From the NCBI GenBank assembly GCA_963971225.1, contig OZ020268.1:47914404-47978403 (forward strand): a stretch of 64,000 bases of DNA, given 5' to 3'. Positions 35,985 to 47,488 of this stretch are shown in pieces. Below the pieces are notes generated by a model. The model was not told the DNA's origin, made no database searches, and saw nothing but the letters and a program-made list of their open reading frames with translations. The position numbers were made by a program, and so were the translations under genes. Positions within the stretch are counted from its first letter, which is position 1; each line of letters opens with the position of its first letter. The stretch is from Melieria omissa. Lineage: Eukaryota; Arthropoda; Insecta; Diptera; Ulidiidae.

Positions 35985-36321
35985 ATAGAAAGTATGCTTT
36001 TCGATAATTTATTATTCGTTACAATTTCGTCTTCCTCTATAACAACCCGTGGCAGCGACTCGATAGCGTTGAAGGTGGCAATATTGCAGTGCACTTGTAT
36101 ACATTCCACTTGGCTGGTCGAGTGCAACCCTGTATTGTATTGTACGACAGAAAAAAAAGGAATGGCTTGGCTCACGGCAAAAATTGCTAACATTGTAAAT
36201 CTTGATAAACAATAAAATTATAAATTGTAAAATACAAAAAACAAGACAAGTGATAAGCCACTCTGCACCTGATTGGTAAATGTAAAAATTGCACAAATAT
36301 TAAAGCATTGCAGAGAGAACC

Positions 36322-38884
36322 ATGGCGATGGCGTACTGTGGCGGCGGCAGTGGCAGCAGTCTCAACCCAAACGCCAGCAGGGTCTGCCGTGTTTGCCTGC
36401 TGCAGAAGATGGAACTGTTTTCGATATTCGAGCATGCATACGCCATCAACGGCACCACCGTAGCACAAATGCTGTCCGAGTGCACACGCTATCGCGCCGA
36501 GTACGGCGACAAGATGCCGCAGGAGATTTGTAGCGACTGCATGGTGAACGCTCGCAATGCTTTCTATTTCAAACGGCAAACCGAAGAGGCGTACCGCACG
36601 CTGCTAGGCATAGTGGTGGAGGAGGAGCTGGACGTGAAGGTGCACCAGCAACAACAACAGCTTCACTGCGCCAACAACTTAATGGGTGAAAGCAAGCCGA
36701 AGCAGGTGGAGCGCGGCAGTCAGACAGACAAAGTGTCGTTGTATCCATGCGAGCTTTGCGACATGAAGTTTTTCGATACGAATGATCTACGTGGACACCG
36801 GGCGTCAGCACATCACAGCAGCAGTAATCAGTGCCGCGTCTGTGGCAAACGCTTCGAAAACATACGCCAGCTGCGCACGCACTTGTGGCAGGAGCATCCA
36901 GGTATGGGCTTCGAGCTGGGCATACAGTGCACCATTTGTCGACGGAAGTTTTCGCGGCGGGAGCATCTGCGACGACACCTGCGCAATGTACACAAGCAGC
37001 AGCAGCCGCAAAATCACACATCCAGAAGGTGAGCGACGTGCCCATAAAATTTGTATAGCCCTTTTCATAGTCAACTGCCGTTGCAGCATAAAGGACATGT
37101 TGAAGGAGCCAGAAATCGAGTTAAATATGAAGACGGAGGTCAAGTTGTCAATGGATAATAAGGTGGAGAGCTCAGGTTTGGATCCGTCGCATTTCCTCGA
37201 GTGCGTGCAGAATGAGGTGAACAGTGAGGAAAGCGAATCGGAACATGAGGTTGCCAACCCAATTTCTAGCGATGACGAGGCCTACACTGGCATGGAACTG
37301 CCCGATGATATCTTGCCACAGCTGAAAATCGAGCCTGAGGCCGTTGTCAAAGGTTAGTCGCCGCTCACTACAGTCAATCACAACTAGAATCGATGTCCAA
37401 GCACATTGTTTCTTTGCAGTTGAGCATATGGACAGCTTTGTGGACAACGACGATCACGACAGCACCGCGTACAACTGGGAGCGCAGTGAATCTGGCGTCG
37501 AGGATGTAAAGTGCAAAATGGAGCGCTCGTCCCTCGAGCAATCTCAAAACGGTACTGTCTATAATCTAGAAAGTGAAGAATTCGTTAAGGATCACACCAC
37601 TAGATATCGCGTGAAAGGCGCCGTCGATGAATATTTGGCGCAGAACGGGTCGTTCGACGGGAAGGCGAACGGAGAGAATCGATGCACCGAATGCCAGCGC
37701 ACGTTCTCACGGCACTGCCACCTGCGGCGACACATGTTGTCGCATGTAGAAGAGAAGGCGCATGCGTGTACGTACTGCGGTAAGCGCTTTGCGCGCAGCG
37801 ATCACCTCAAGAAGCACGTGCTGAATCTTCATCACACCAAGGACTTCAAATGCGACCAGTGCAGCTGCGCCTTCGTCTGTGAGAAGGAGTTGGTGAAGCA
37901 TCGCATGGTGCGGCACTCGAGTGACCCGCATGCCAACAAGGTGCACAACTGTGAGTACTGCGGCAAAAAGTTCACCACCACCACATACCTGCGTAAGCAC
38001 ATCCTCATGCACACGGACCGCATCTATGCATGCAAGTTCTGCGACGAGACTTTCAAGGACCGCAAGCTGTATCGCGAGCACGTGAAAACGCACAGCAAGG
38101 GCCGAAACTTCCTCTGCTCCATTTGTGGGGAGAGCTTCGTGCGCAACGACTACCTGCGTGTCCACATGCGGCGCCACAGCGGTGAAAAGCCGTACAAGTG
38201 CCAGTATTGCGGCAAAGGATTTCCGCGTGCTACGGACGTCAAGATGCACGAGAGGTAGGCACAAAAGCGCGAAAAATTCCATCGACTCGAACTCGAATTA
38301 AATGAGTTGTTTGTACTTACAGGTATCACACCAACCACAAGCCCAACTTGTGTACGCTTTGCGGCAAGGGTTTCCATCGCGCCTACAATCTTACTATACA
38401 CATGCGCACGCACACCGGGGAGCGTCCGTTCAAGTGCGACCAGTGCGACAAGAGCTTCGCGCAAGGCAATGATCTGAAAGCGCACATACGACGCCACACC
38501 GGCGAGCGCTTCAAGTGCTCCATCTGCGACGCCGGTTTCCTGCAGATGTACGCACTGCGGCAGCATGCGCTCAACGTGCACGGCATACAAATGGATCCTC
38601 CCACGGGACGCCTGCAGAAGTTCTCCACACCACCAACCACACATGTGTCGTCTGCCACGGCCACTCTAACATCACAGCAACAAGACCAACAGCAGCAACT
38701 ACTGCTGCAAGAGCAGCCAACGCCGCAGTTGTCACAATCGCCACTTATGCCCCCAGCACAAATGCATCAACTGCAAATGTCACAATTTTCACATCTCTCG
38801 CAGCTAATTGTGCCCGTCATCGCGGGCATAAAACCAGAAAAACCAAGTGAATTGGCCCCCGAACACTCAATCGATGGCTTATAA
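36322..38884 (+). CDS. ZF2: ZAD and 13 C2H2 zinc-finger protein (4 exons)
   Basis: Exons 36322-37028, 37087-37352, 37420-38254 and 38323-38884 join in phases 2, 1 and 2 to give 789 residues. The ZAD lies at about 19-100 (CRVCLLQKMELF ... ICSDCMVNARNAF). Three fingers follow (YPCELCDMKF; NQCRVCGKRF; IQCTICRRKF), then an acidic, Ser-rich linker, then ten fingers from NRCTECQRTF to FKCSICDAGF. The C-terminal ~100 residues are Gln-rich (TSQQQDQQQQ) and may be an activation or assembly region. The finger layout and three intron positions with identical phase match ZF1, but ZF2 lacks the intron inside the ZAD. A poly(A) signal lies at 39098. The 3' half and the 3' flank have been copied downstream. 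The DNA target is unknown. Confidence 0.9.
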
Positions 38885-39355
38885 ATATTGATAATGCCGC
38901 AATATGGTCGGATTATATGCTTTGAAATGCTTAATGGGATAATGTGTATAATGCAGGCAAAAGGATTTATTGCAAAATATAGTGAATAAGCAGAAAGGGC
39001 ATTGCAAACTTATATATAAACCTTATTTATGTAGAAATATTCCTAAGTACATGCATATGAATTATGTTTAATTTTTTTCAGTGTAAACACATAAATGAAT
39101 AAACTGCAATTTAGAGCTATATAATTTTGTTCATTTGATTTGCGAAATCCAGCTAATTAGCAGACTTTGACACAGTAATTATTTGATTTTTATTTTAATT
39201 GTTTACTTGGGTATAAAAATGTACTTTAGTCTATTCCAAATTAAAAATGCTTAAGAGTTCGTTAGCAGGCGCTTTGCTAAAGTAAATATTTTGAACAGTT
39301 GGTCAAATTTATACATTTCTTAATCATTGTTCTTTGTTTTTAAAATAATTTTTGG
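38885..39355 (+). other. ZF2 3' flank, prototype of the duplicated spacer
   Basis: This stretch recurs, diverged, at 43663-44040, 47489-47685 and 54505-54583 plus 56960-57010. It therefore marks the start of each feo-bearing repeat unit. It carries AATAAA at 39098-39103. Confidence 0.8.
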
Positions 39356-40069
39356 GCTTAAATGCAGAATACCACACGTCTTAAAAAAATTATTTTTCCT
39401 TTCATCGGAAAGAGGGGTATTTTCTTAGTCTAACAAACTTAAAATTTTGCTGCGGAAACATTCACAAAGGGCGTGATCCGCCCCCAAAGTCCCAGTTATA
39501 TACAGTACTTTTCATTTATAACGATCCCATTTAAAACGAACTTCCGCCTTAACCACTGAACCAATTTCAAAAGTACGCGTTTTATTTCTAATAAACCATG
39601 AAATTTTGTTCACTTATAACGAACCCGTTTAAAGCGAACTTTCGGTTATAACGAACTTTTTTTGTGTGCAAAAGTTGTTTATTTTTCGGTTAAAACGAAC
39701 CAAAAAAGTGGTGCTATGACCAAAAAATTAGTTTTATTTTTCAAATGTTCTTGAATCTGGGAATTTCCCTAAGTTTATTGTTTGTGTGTGTGATGGGTGC
39801 AGTTGAAAATTACAAAGGTAGAAAATGGACGTAGTAGCAATTGGAAGCAAAGGAAGTGCTTTTCTTTAAAAGAGAAATATGCAACGCTTACAAGACGGTG
39901 TAAAACCAAAGCAATTATGCCTAGAAATAAGACTCAAGTTAACAATTGCTACAATTTGGAAAAGTAAGGACTTGATTCTAAATAATTTGGAGCAAAACTC
40001 CTCAAATGTAAAGAAGGTCAAAACCCCTTTTTTCATGAAACGCGACACTCCACAACGAATTCTTGACCT

Positions 40070-40231
40070 CAGTGGCGGATTCAGGGGGGTGTTTTGAGGG
40101 TTGAAACCCCCCTCCCCCCCCGAAATATTAGGATCGACATTAAAACTACATACAAATTAAAAGACAATTTATGGATATCAAAGGATTACTTTTTGAAACC
40201 CCCCCGAAATATTTTTCTAAATCCGCCCCTG
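40070..40231. mobile_element. hAT-type MITE nested in the pogo-like element
   Basis: A 162-bp element with ends CAGTGGCGGATTCAGGGG ... AATCCGCCCCTG. It is flanked by the exact 8-bp duplication CTTGACCT (40062-40069 and 40232-40239). Confidence 0.9.
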
Positions 40232-40476
40232 CTTGACCTGTTGCTCATGTTGAAATGTACATAAATGAAACTAATTTTCTACTAAGCAAACTAAAATAAC
40301 TCATTTTTTTTAAACTAGTTTTTATATAAAAATATCCAACATTTTTTTTTAATAAAGCAACAAAGAGTTAATACATGCAAGTGCATATACATAAATTGGT
40401 TTGTTCAAGTCTTCACTTAAAACGAACTTTTGGTTAAAACGAACCATTTTGCCAAGTCCCACGAAGTTCGTTTTAA

Positions 40477-41205
40477 GGGGTATTGCGCAGTGACGGCTTC
40501 AAAAATTCGAAATTTTTTGTATTACATTTTCATAATCGCAACGTATTTACAATTCAAACTGTGAAAGTATTTTTCCAATATCTCGAAAATTCCGAAAGTT
40601 ATGGGATGTCAAAGTCGGCGCGCCGACCGCGTTAATCTCTGTGCGCCCGGAACCTTTTCTTCTTTTTCTCGAAACCATGTTTTTCGGGACGGTAGACACG
40701 ATTCACAAAAAACTACTGGTCCAATTGACTTGAAATTTTACAAGGATACTAAGCAAATGTGTGGGTATCGCCTTATCTAGGATTATGGCAAAAGCATTTG
40801 TTTAACTAATGTTTTTAATGCAAAATATCAACAAAAACAGGGCAAAAAATCGTCTTTTTTTTAAACACCTGATTTTAATTGAAGACATTTTTTTTTTGCT
40901 TATATCCTAGATAAGGCGATAGCAGGAAGTCTTGCGATTACAAAATGGGTCACATTTTGTGTTTCAGAATATTTGAACTGAAGATATCATGTCCACCATG
41001 GAACAACTATTTTCGGCATGCTCAAGTTCGAGGCATCGAATGAACCGTTATTAAAGAAGATATTCTTAACATCATTAATGAAAATTATTGTTAAAAACCT
41101 GTAGAAAAACTTGCGAAAAACCTTGAATAAAAATATTGAAAAGCTTTTCATCCACAACGATTTGAAAACATCGATATTTCGGACCGCCTCGACCAGAATA
41201 CCCCC
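40477..41205. mobile_element. piggyBac-like (TTAA) MITE nested in the pogo-like element
   Basis: A 729-bp insert lies between two TTAA sites (40473-40476 and 41206-41209), with ends GGGGTATT ... AATACCCCC. It separates GTTCGTTTTAA from GCGAAAAGTACTG, which belong together as the pogo-like element's right end. An internal 17-bp inverted pair (ATCGCCTTATCTAGGAT) is centred near 40843. No coding capacity seen. Confidence 0.75.
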
Positions 41206-42941
41206 TTAAGCGAAAAGTACTGTATCTGCATTTCTCAAGAAATTATAAACCGATTCTAACGACATAGGTGTCATATGAAAGGTAATTTCTTCCTCTTTCG
41301 ATTGATGCATAACATTAGGTACGATACCAATGTAATATGTACAATACCAACAATGAGTTATAAGCGAAAATATTTTTTTGTTTTAATTTTTAAAACGGAT
41401 TTTTCTGGTAAAAACCCATCATTAAGCTATTATAAGTTTCCTACGATATTATAGCCTGTGAAATTTCCTTTACAACAAAATATAAAACATTCAGAAACTG
41501 TGTTATTTTGCTTTCATATTTAAATTTAAGTTGAGGTAAAAGCACCTGGTTACCGTATTGAAAAGGCGCTTATGAAGGTTTTGCTTAAGAACGATCTTCT
41601 ACAATGAAACGATTTGAACAAAAAATACTTTGCACATCCGACTGTGCCTGATGTGGTGGTGACTCCCATGATGGTTATTTTTTTTAAGCCCGGCCGAATG
41701 CCGGGCTCACAAAAGGTATTTGAATGCAGAGATACTGTTGGCCACGAAACCGCAGTTATGTTTTTGAAGATTATTGCTTGGGAACGACCGACCGCACACA
41801 AAGGTTTTGAATACAAAAGTACTATAAACACCTGACTGTTCCTGATGTGGTAGTGAGGGTTATTTTTTTGGAGCCCGGCGGGAGGCCGGCCATCCCAGAA
41901 AAACTTTGGCTATGGCAAGAAATTTATGGCTTTCGGTACTTTGTACAATCCATACAATTATTAGTGTCCAATCGATTATTGTACAATTCATCACTGTCTA
42001 AATATAGTGACGAAGGTGATTTTGAAATGGTTTTGGACCAAGAGCAAAGTTAAAACATTTTTATATTTCATTGTAAAGAAAATTTCACAGGCTATAATAT
42101 GGTAGCCAACTTATAATAGATTAATAATGGACTTTTTCGAGAAAAATGTTTTTTAAAAGAACATTTTCCGTTATAACTCATTGTTGGTACATACTCCATA
42201 CATAATGTTATGCATCAATCGAAAGAGGAAGAAAATACCGTTCATATGACACCTATATCGTTAGAATCGGTTGATAATTTCGTGAGAAATTCGGATATAT
42301 AACTGGGACTTTGGCGGCGGACCACGCCCTCTGTGAATGTTTCCGCAGGAAAATTTTAAGTTTATAAGAATAAGAAAATACCCCTCTTTCCAATAAAAAA
42401 TTTTAAAGAGGATGTGGTATTCTGCACTTATTCCAATTTTCGCAATAATTTATTAATTTTATGAAATGCTTTCCACAATCGATCACCTACACAATTACGT
42501 CCCACCTATCGTTGTTCCATCTTCTTTGAAATTAGTAATAACCATTGTGAATGTGTCATTATATATTCCTTCATTCACCGCCTATGCAACCCTGTGTTGG
42601 CCAACAAGTTATCGATGTGCAGTACTGACCAGTGATAACGCTGTGATAAGTGATATCGCTGGTACTGCCATCACTTACTTCAAATCCAAATCTGAACTGA
42701 AAATTCAATGGCGAGCGCGAATCAAAGTAGAAAGCAAAGTAAATCCGTTTACTCTTTAGGATTTATTTTGGTAGAAAGGTTTAAATAATCGTTGCTGGCT
42801 TCTGTTGTTAAAAAGTGAAGGTATTTGCACAGTGCGTATTTGGCGCAATTTGTGGAAAATTATATCGCCATAACTGCATTTGATTTCCTTGTTGGTGGTT
42901 GAACTAAAGCCAACAAACGTAACGGCGCATACGCTTAGAAA

Positions 42942-43700
42942 ATGGCAGAATTGTACGAGCAGGAGAACATGGAGTTGCGGAAGCTGACTGGCCAATATGC
43001 GCGCGAGTTGACGCGCATCTGGTCGCACATTTTCGACGAAAATTCGTGCTTGGAGAATCTGGTGAAGCTGAAAACAGACGCACAGCAATTCTACGACGAC
43101 TTGATGGAGGAGTCCACTCAGAAGCAAGCGCTGATCAAGCACGAGATCAGCAACCTGTGTAAGGAGGCAGAAACGCTGAGCCGTCTGCTGAATACAGATG
43201 TGGAGTTGCCAAGCGTGGACGATGACAATACGCCGCTACTGGTCATACGGGCTGAGATAGACAAAAGTCTGACGGAGCTGCGTGAGCAGCTCAAGCAGCG
43301 ACGCGAAGAAATTTGTGTGTTACTGCTGGAACAGGAAGGGTTATGTGAAGAGTTGGGCGAAGCGCCGCGCCCGCTGACAGCTGATCCACTGCCCACAGCC
43401 GATGATATACTGCAGTTCCGTACCTATTTGGAGGAATTAAAAAACGAGCGTATGGAGCGCATGAATAGACTGTCGAATCTGCGTCGCGAAATCAAAGGTT
43501 ACCTACAAATACTCGAGCTGAATGTAGACCCGGAAACAGAAGGTCGGCTGTTGAACCACCGCGAAATCAAGTTACACAAAGAAACGTTCGCCGGACTGCA
43601 ACACATGCACCACAAGTACGGTGCGCATGTGCAGGAGATGCGTGACCGTATCGACAGCATGCAACAGGCAAAAGGATTTATTGCAAAATATAGTGAATAA
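42942..43700 (+). CDS. feo: feo1: truncated chimeric fascetto/PRC1 copy
   Basis: An open frame of 252 codons. The first ~240 residues are the N-terminal dimerisation and coiled-coil part of a PRC1/Ase1/MAP65 protein, clearly homologous to feo2 and feo3 but the most diverged of the three (for example ELRKLTGQYARELTRI). At 43659-43662 (ATGC) the feo sequence stops and ZF2 3'-flank DNA begins, adding QQAKGFIAKYSE and a stop. The microtubule-binding spectrin-like domain and the basic C-terminus are absent. The frame is intact despite divergence, so it may still be expressed and may bind feo partners; it could equally be a young pseudogene. The copied flank lost the ZF2 poly(A) signal but has an AATAAA at 43726, about 26 nt after the stop. 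Confidence 0.75.
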   Translation: MAELYEQENMELRKLTGQYARELTRIWSHIFDENSCLENLVKLKTDAQQFYDDLMEESTQKQALIKHEISNLCKEAETLSRLLNTDVELPSVDDDNTPLLVIRAEIDKSLTELREQLKQRREEICVLLLEQEGLCEELGEAPRPLTADPLPTADDILQFRTYLEELKNERMERMNRLSNLRREIKGYLQILELNVDPETEGRLLNHREIKLHKETFAGLQHMHHKYGAHVQEMRDRIDSMQQAKGFIAKYSE

Positions 43701-44040
43701 GCAAAAAGAACATTGTTAACTTATAAATAAACCTTATATATGTAGAAATATTCCTAGTATATGCATATGAATCATGTTTAATTTTTTTTCAGTGTAAACA
43801 CAATTTAGAGCTAAATATAATTTTGTTCATTTGATATGTGAAATCCAGCTAATTAGCAGACTTTGACACAGTAATTATTTGATTTTTATTTTAATTGTTT
43901 ACTTGGGTATAAAAATGTGCTTAAGTCTATTCTAAATTAAAAATGCTAAAAAGATCGTTAGCAGTCCCTCTGCGAAACTAAATATTTTGAACAGTTGGCC
44001 AAATTTATACATTTCTGCATCATTGTTCTTTGTTTTTGAA
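43663..44040. repeat. duplicated ZF2 3' flank fused to feo1
   Basis: It matches 38957-39345 with moderate divergence (GGCAAAAGGATTTATTGCAA; GCAGACTTTGACACAGTAAT). Homology ends at about 44040, where copia-like DNA begins. Confidence 0.85.
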
Positions 44041-47000
44041 GGCTTCCGGAAAACACAAAGATTGATAATGTTTGAATTTCAAGAAGAAATTCCAGGACAC
44101 AGTACAGCCATACACCTTAAATAGGTATCCTCACAGATTTCCTATCACTCAAGTCGCCTGCCCAATCAGCGTCTGAATATCTAACGATTGCAATATTGCT
44201 TATTGAACCATACCCCAACTTCATTGTTTTCGTTCCCTTCAAGTACCTGACGATTCGCTTTAAATGCTGCCAGTGCTGCTCTGAAGGATTTTGTTAAAAA
44301 CGACCCATACACAAAACTGCGAAACATATATCCGGTCTTGAACAGAGCATTATATACATACATACCTAGAAGTTCTCGGTAAGGTTTATTTAGTGATTCT
44401 TGACTTTCTTTTGCTTGCAGTTGTACCCCTTTTTCCAATGGTGTTTTAACCGTATTACATTCCATCATCCAAATTTGTCTAGAACTTTATCTATGCTTCT
44501 TTCTTGCGATATCTTAATTCGATGTTCTTTAACTTCAATTTTTCATCCCCAGAAAATGTTTAAGAGGACCACAATCCGTAATTTCAAAACGCTTCATTAG
44601 TTCCTTCTTCACTTGATCGATTGTGTCTTGTTTACTTCCAGCTATCAGCAGGTTGTCCACATACATAATTATTATTACGGCATTATTTTTGGTGTCATCT
44701 ATCTTCGTATACAGACAATAGTCGTGTCGTGAACGAATAAACGCAAGTGCCCAAAAGGACATCGTTCAATTTTTCGTTCCAGCAGCGTGGTGACTGCTTC
44801 AATCCGTATAAAAATTTGGCTAGCTTGCAAACCATACCGTTCTCGACTTCAACTCCCTCAGGTATCTCAATATATATATCTTCTTTCAGGTCTCCGTGAA
44901 AGAATTCTGTCTTTACGACTAACTGATGAACGAAGTATTTGCGTTTATCTAGTAGTTTTGCAAAAATCCTTTTGCCACTAACCTTGCTTTGTACTTCATT
45001 GGCTTTTTATTTTCATCTTCCTCAAAAAAGTCTTCAGCATCATCTTGGGTGCCTGACTCGACAGTTCCACTTTCTTCCCCCTCTTGCTAGAGGCTGAATT
45101 GTAATTCTTACTGTTTACGTTCTTTTCTCACTTCATCACTTTTATACTGGAAACTGCTTTCATCAATTTTAACTTCTCGCGATGTAAACGTCTTCTACAT
45201 TCCAAAGCTATAACTATTTCAAACGTAACCCATCATTATCGCTTTTCGACTCTTTGAATCCAACTTTTTCTACATTGACTTGGAATCCAGGCAAAAACTT
45301 CGCAGCCAAAAACACGAAGTTTGGTTAAATCTTGTTTACAACCATACCACAATTCAGCTGGTGTTACTGAATTCTTCAATGTATGTACGCTAGTCAGAAT
45401 AAGTTTGCGTACAAGAAGTACGAAGTGTTTTCATATCAAAACTAAATCAATTAAAGTAATTTTTCAAAAACAAAATATTTTTTATTTCTTCCGTAAACTT
45501 GGTTCTTTTATTCCATTAAGATAATAATATCAAAAACTTGAATATGTTATGCATTCACCTCAGAAAAAGTTTGCGTACGAGGTATGCATGTGTTTCCTCA
45601 ATCTGCAGTGCCCAGTTAGCAGACCTGTTACCTGTCTAAGCTGGTTTCTCCTTAGTTTGAGGCCTCAATAGTCGGCCTCGATAGTCAAGCGGGTAGCGCG
45701 CTGGCTTCTCATACCAAAGGCTCCAGGTTCGATTCCTGGCTCGGGCTGGTGAACAACTCATCTACTTCTATCGCTATCCACATGAAGGGAATGAGAATTG
45801 CAAGAATCGCACAAGTGCGCTCTTGCCAGGCAATGGCAAAAACCTCCAAGTGTGAACGAAAAACTGCCAATCGCCGTTCGGATTCGGCGTTAAACTGTAG
45901 GTCCCCTCCCCCCCTTTCCCCATCCGCTTGAAATGTGTGCTGTAACATATGTTGGCAAAACAGTGTTGCATACACGGTTCAAAAACGGGTGAAATATGTG
46001 GTATCACAATGGGCCTTTCAGGCCTCCGAGTGTGTCTCTCATAGAGGCAGCCACCGCAACCTAACCTAACCTAGTTTGAGGCATTCTTCACTCCATTTGG
46101 GGTTATAATATTTGATGAAGATTTTCGATTGCATGAGACCGGAGGCGCTAGCCCAGTGTTCAGTTAAGGCATATATGAAAAATGTGGATAAGTTTTTATA
46201 AACAGAGAATCAATTTTTGAGGAGCAATCGGATCAATAGGTCCGCAAACGTCTGAATGAACTCTTTCCCGCTGCCTTTGTACGCGTGCCATGAAATGGTT
46301 CTCGTTTCTACTAGATGTGCCATACTTTGTTTTTCAATGTGTCCCAAACGTCGATGCCACAGTTTCGCGTCGTCTTTACCACACATATTTGCCTCTGGCT
46401 TAAACACTTCCATCTCGAGCTCGAACAAACTGCCTTTGAGATACGCAGTCGCCATCAGCTCACCTCCTTTGAGAATTAATGCTTTCTTTCCACCAAATTT
46501 TACTTCCGCTCCAGCATTTGTTAATTTTCGCACTGATAGAAGATTATCCCTCAATTCGGGAATGTAGAGAACATCCTTCACATACAATTTCGCGCCTTTG
46601 TTGCTTATGCCGCAAATCATTCCACTCTCTTTAGCTAGCAATGATTGCTTCTCTTTAGCTACGTTGATTTCAACCGGTGCACTTAAAGATTTCAGATCAG
46701 TAAAGTAAAACTTCTCATTTGCGAAATGATCACTTGCTCCAGAATCTAATTTAAAATTTAATTTCATAGTTGCATGGCTTTTCTCATTTCATCGCATCAT
46801 AAAGCACATCCCTTTGTTGGTAAAAGACTTCGCGCTTCTCCTTGTCGACAGTCACTTGATTTGTGTCCGAATTTGTTGCACTAGAAACATTTTCCCTCAA
46901 ATACTTCTTATTCTGTTTTTTCTTCGGGCTGTTTAGCATTCCGATCGTTGAACTTAATTTCCTCGTTAATTAATCTTTGCTTCACCATATTAAAGTTTAT

Positions 47001-47488
47001 CTTCTCCGATTTTATATTTTGCAATGCGGTTACCAGTGGGTCATATTTCTGTAAAACTGAACCAAAATATCCGTTTTATCCAATTTGGCTCCAGCCAACT
47101 TTAGTTTTCAAACACAGGTAAATATGATCGCACTGACTCACCGTCCTTCATTCTTAAATTTGCGATTTGCTTTTTCAACATATGTAAGTTGCGTTATCAA
47201 CGATGCTTTTGCAAATCCTTCTTCTAAGGAGTGCCACATTTCTTTCGATGACTTCTTTTTACGTACGTAAGATAGGCAATCCGAGTGGATGAAGTTGACC
47301 AACATGTCCCTTGCCTTCCTATCTCTCTTTTCAAATTCCTTCCTCTCATTTTCTTCTGCTGGTGGACCGCCGGTTAGAACGTCTGCCAGCCCCAGTGAGT
47401 CCAGATGAGTCCTGACTCTGAACTGCCAAACGTCATATCCCTCTCCGTTAAATTGAGGCATTCCAAAAGTTGCTTGATGGCTAGTGGT
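44041..47488 (-). mobile_element. Ty1/copia retrotransposon remnant, no LTRs
   Basis: On the minus strand the parts appear in copia order. There is a gag segment at 47480-47138 (GMPQFNGEGYDVWQFRVRTH), a CCHC knuckle near 46880-46820 (CNKFGHKSSDC), and a protease motif DSGASDHF near 46735. A GAG-pre-integrase region follows (LWHRRLGHI), then the integrase end near 45330 (LRVFGCEVFAW), the reverse transcriptase near 44920-44540 (KLAKFLYGLKQSPRCW; YVDNLLIAGS, with N in place of the second catalytic D) and an RNase H fragment. Frames are broken, a SINE lies inside and no LTR is found, so it is inactive. Confidence 0.85.
45664..46071 (+). mobile_element. tRNA-derived SINE with 11-bp target duplication
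   Basis: The head GATAGTCAAGCGGGTAGCGC (A box) and AGGTTCGATTCCTGG (B box) resemble a tRNA, followed by a body of about 330 bp ending in (ACCTA)n. The flanks TAGTTTGAGGC at 45653-45663 and 46072-46082 are identical. The left side (45560-45663) resembles the LINE C-terminal sequence also seen near 52850. The missing acceptor-stem pairing argues against a functional tRNA gene. Confidence 0.85.

Larger units (their letters stand above)
35017..36321. other. divergent promoter region between ZF1 and ZF2
   Basis: About 1.3 kb separates the two start codons. It contains a tRNA-like SINE (about 35400-35676, minus) and a hAT-type MITE (35721-35984). The remaining DNA is AT-rich; I see no obvious TATA element at a fitting distance. 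Confidence 0.5.
39503..41222 (+). mobile_element. pogo/Tigger-like transposon, nested in element A
   Basis: The ends CAGTACTTTTC ... GAAAAGTACTG are perfect inverted repeats flanked by TA (39501-39502 and 41223-41224). Subterminal motifs TTATAACGAAC and TTTAAAACGAAC repeat, as in Tigger elements. At 39879-40061 the plus strand encodes a CENP-B-type helix-turn-helix start of a pogo transposase (IATIWKSKDLILNNLE). The frame is then broken by a MITE at 40070, and the catalytic domain is gone. Two smaller elements are inserted in it. Confidence 0.85.
39356..42434. mobile_element. foldback/Mutator-like element A, with nested insertions
   Basis: Ends GCTTAAATGCAGAATACCAC ... GTGGTATTCTGCACTTATTCC are inverted. 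Long subterminal inverted arms, about 400 bp each after removing the insert, continue inward: AAAGTCCCAGTTATAT pairs with ATATAACTGGGACTTT, and CATATGACACCTAT recurs inverted. The flanks AATTTTTGG (39347-39355) and AATTTTCGC (42435-42443) agree at 7 of 9, suggesting a 9-bp target duplication as made by Mutator/FB elements. Total 3079 bp, of which 1720 bp is a nested pogo-like element. The centre carries two copies of a ~80-bp GC-rich core. No transposase. Confidence 0.75.

Noticed and set aside
41614..42053. small open frames with FKPGRMPG and FLEPGGRPA
   Set aside because: They are translations of the repeated GC-rich core of the foldback element and not genes.
44181..44468. independent 95-codon gene
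   Set aside because: It is a piece of the copia polymerase/RNase H region, frameshifted.
45684..45755. possible tRNA gene
   Set aside because: A and B boxes are present, but the acceptor stem does not close, and the sequence is the head of a SINE with flanking target duplications.
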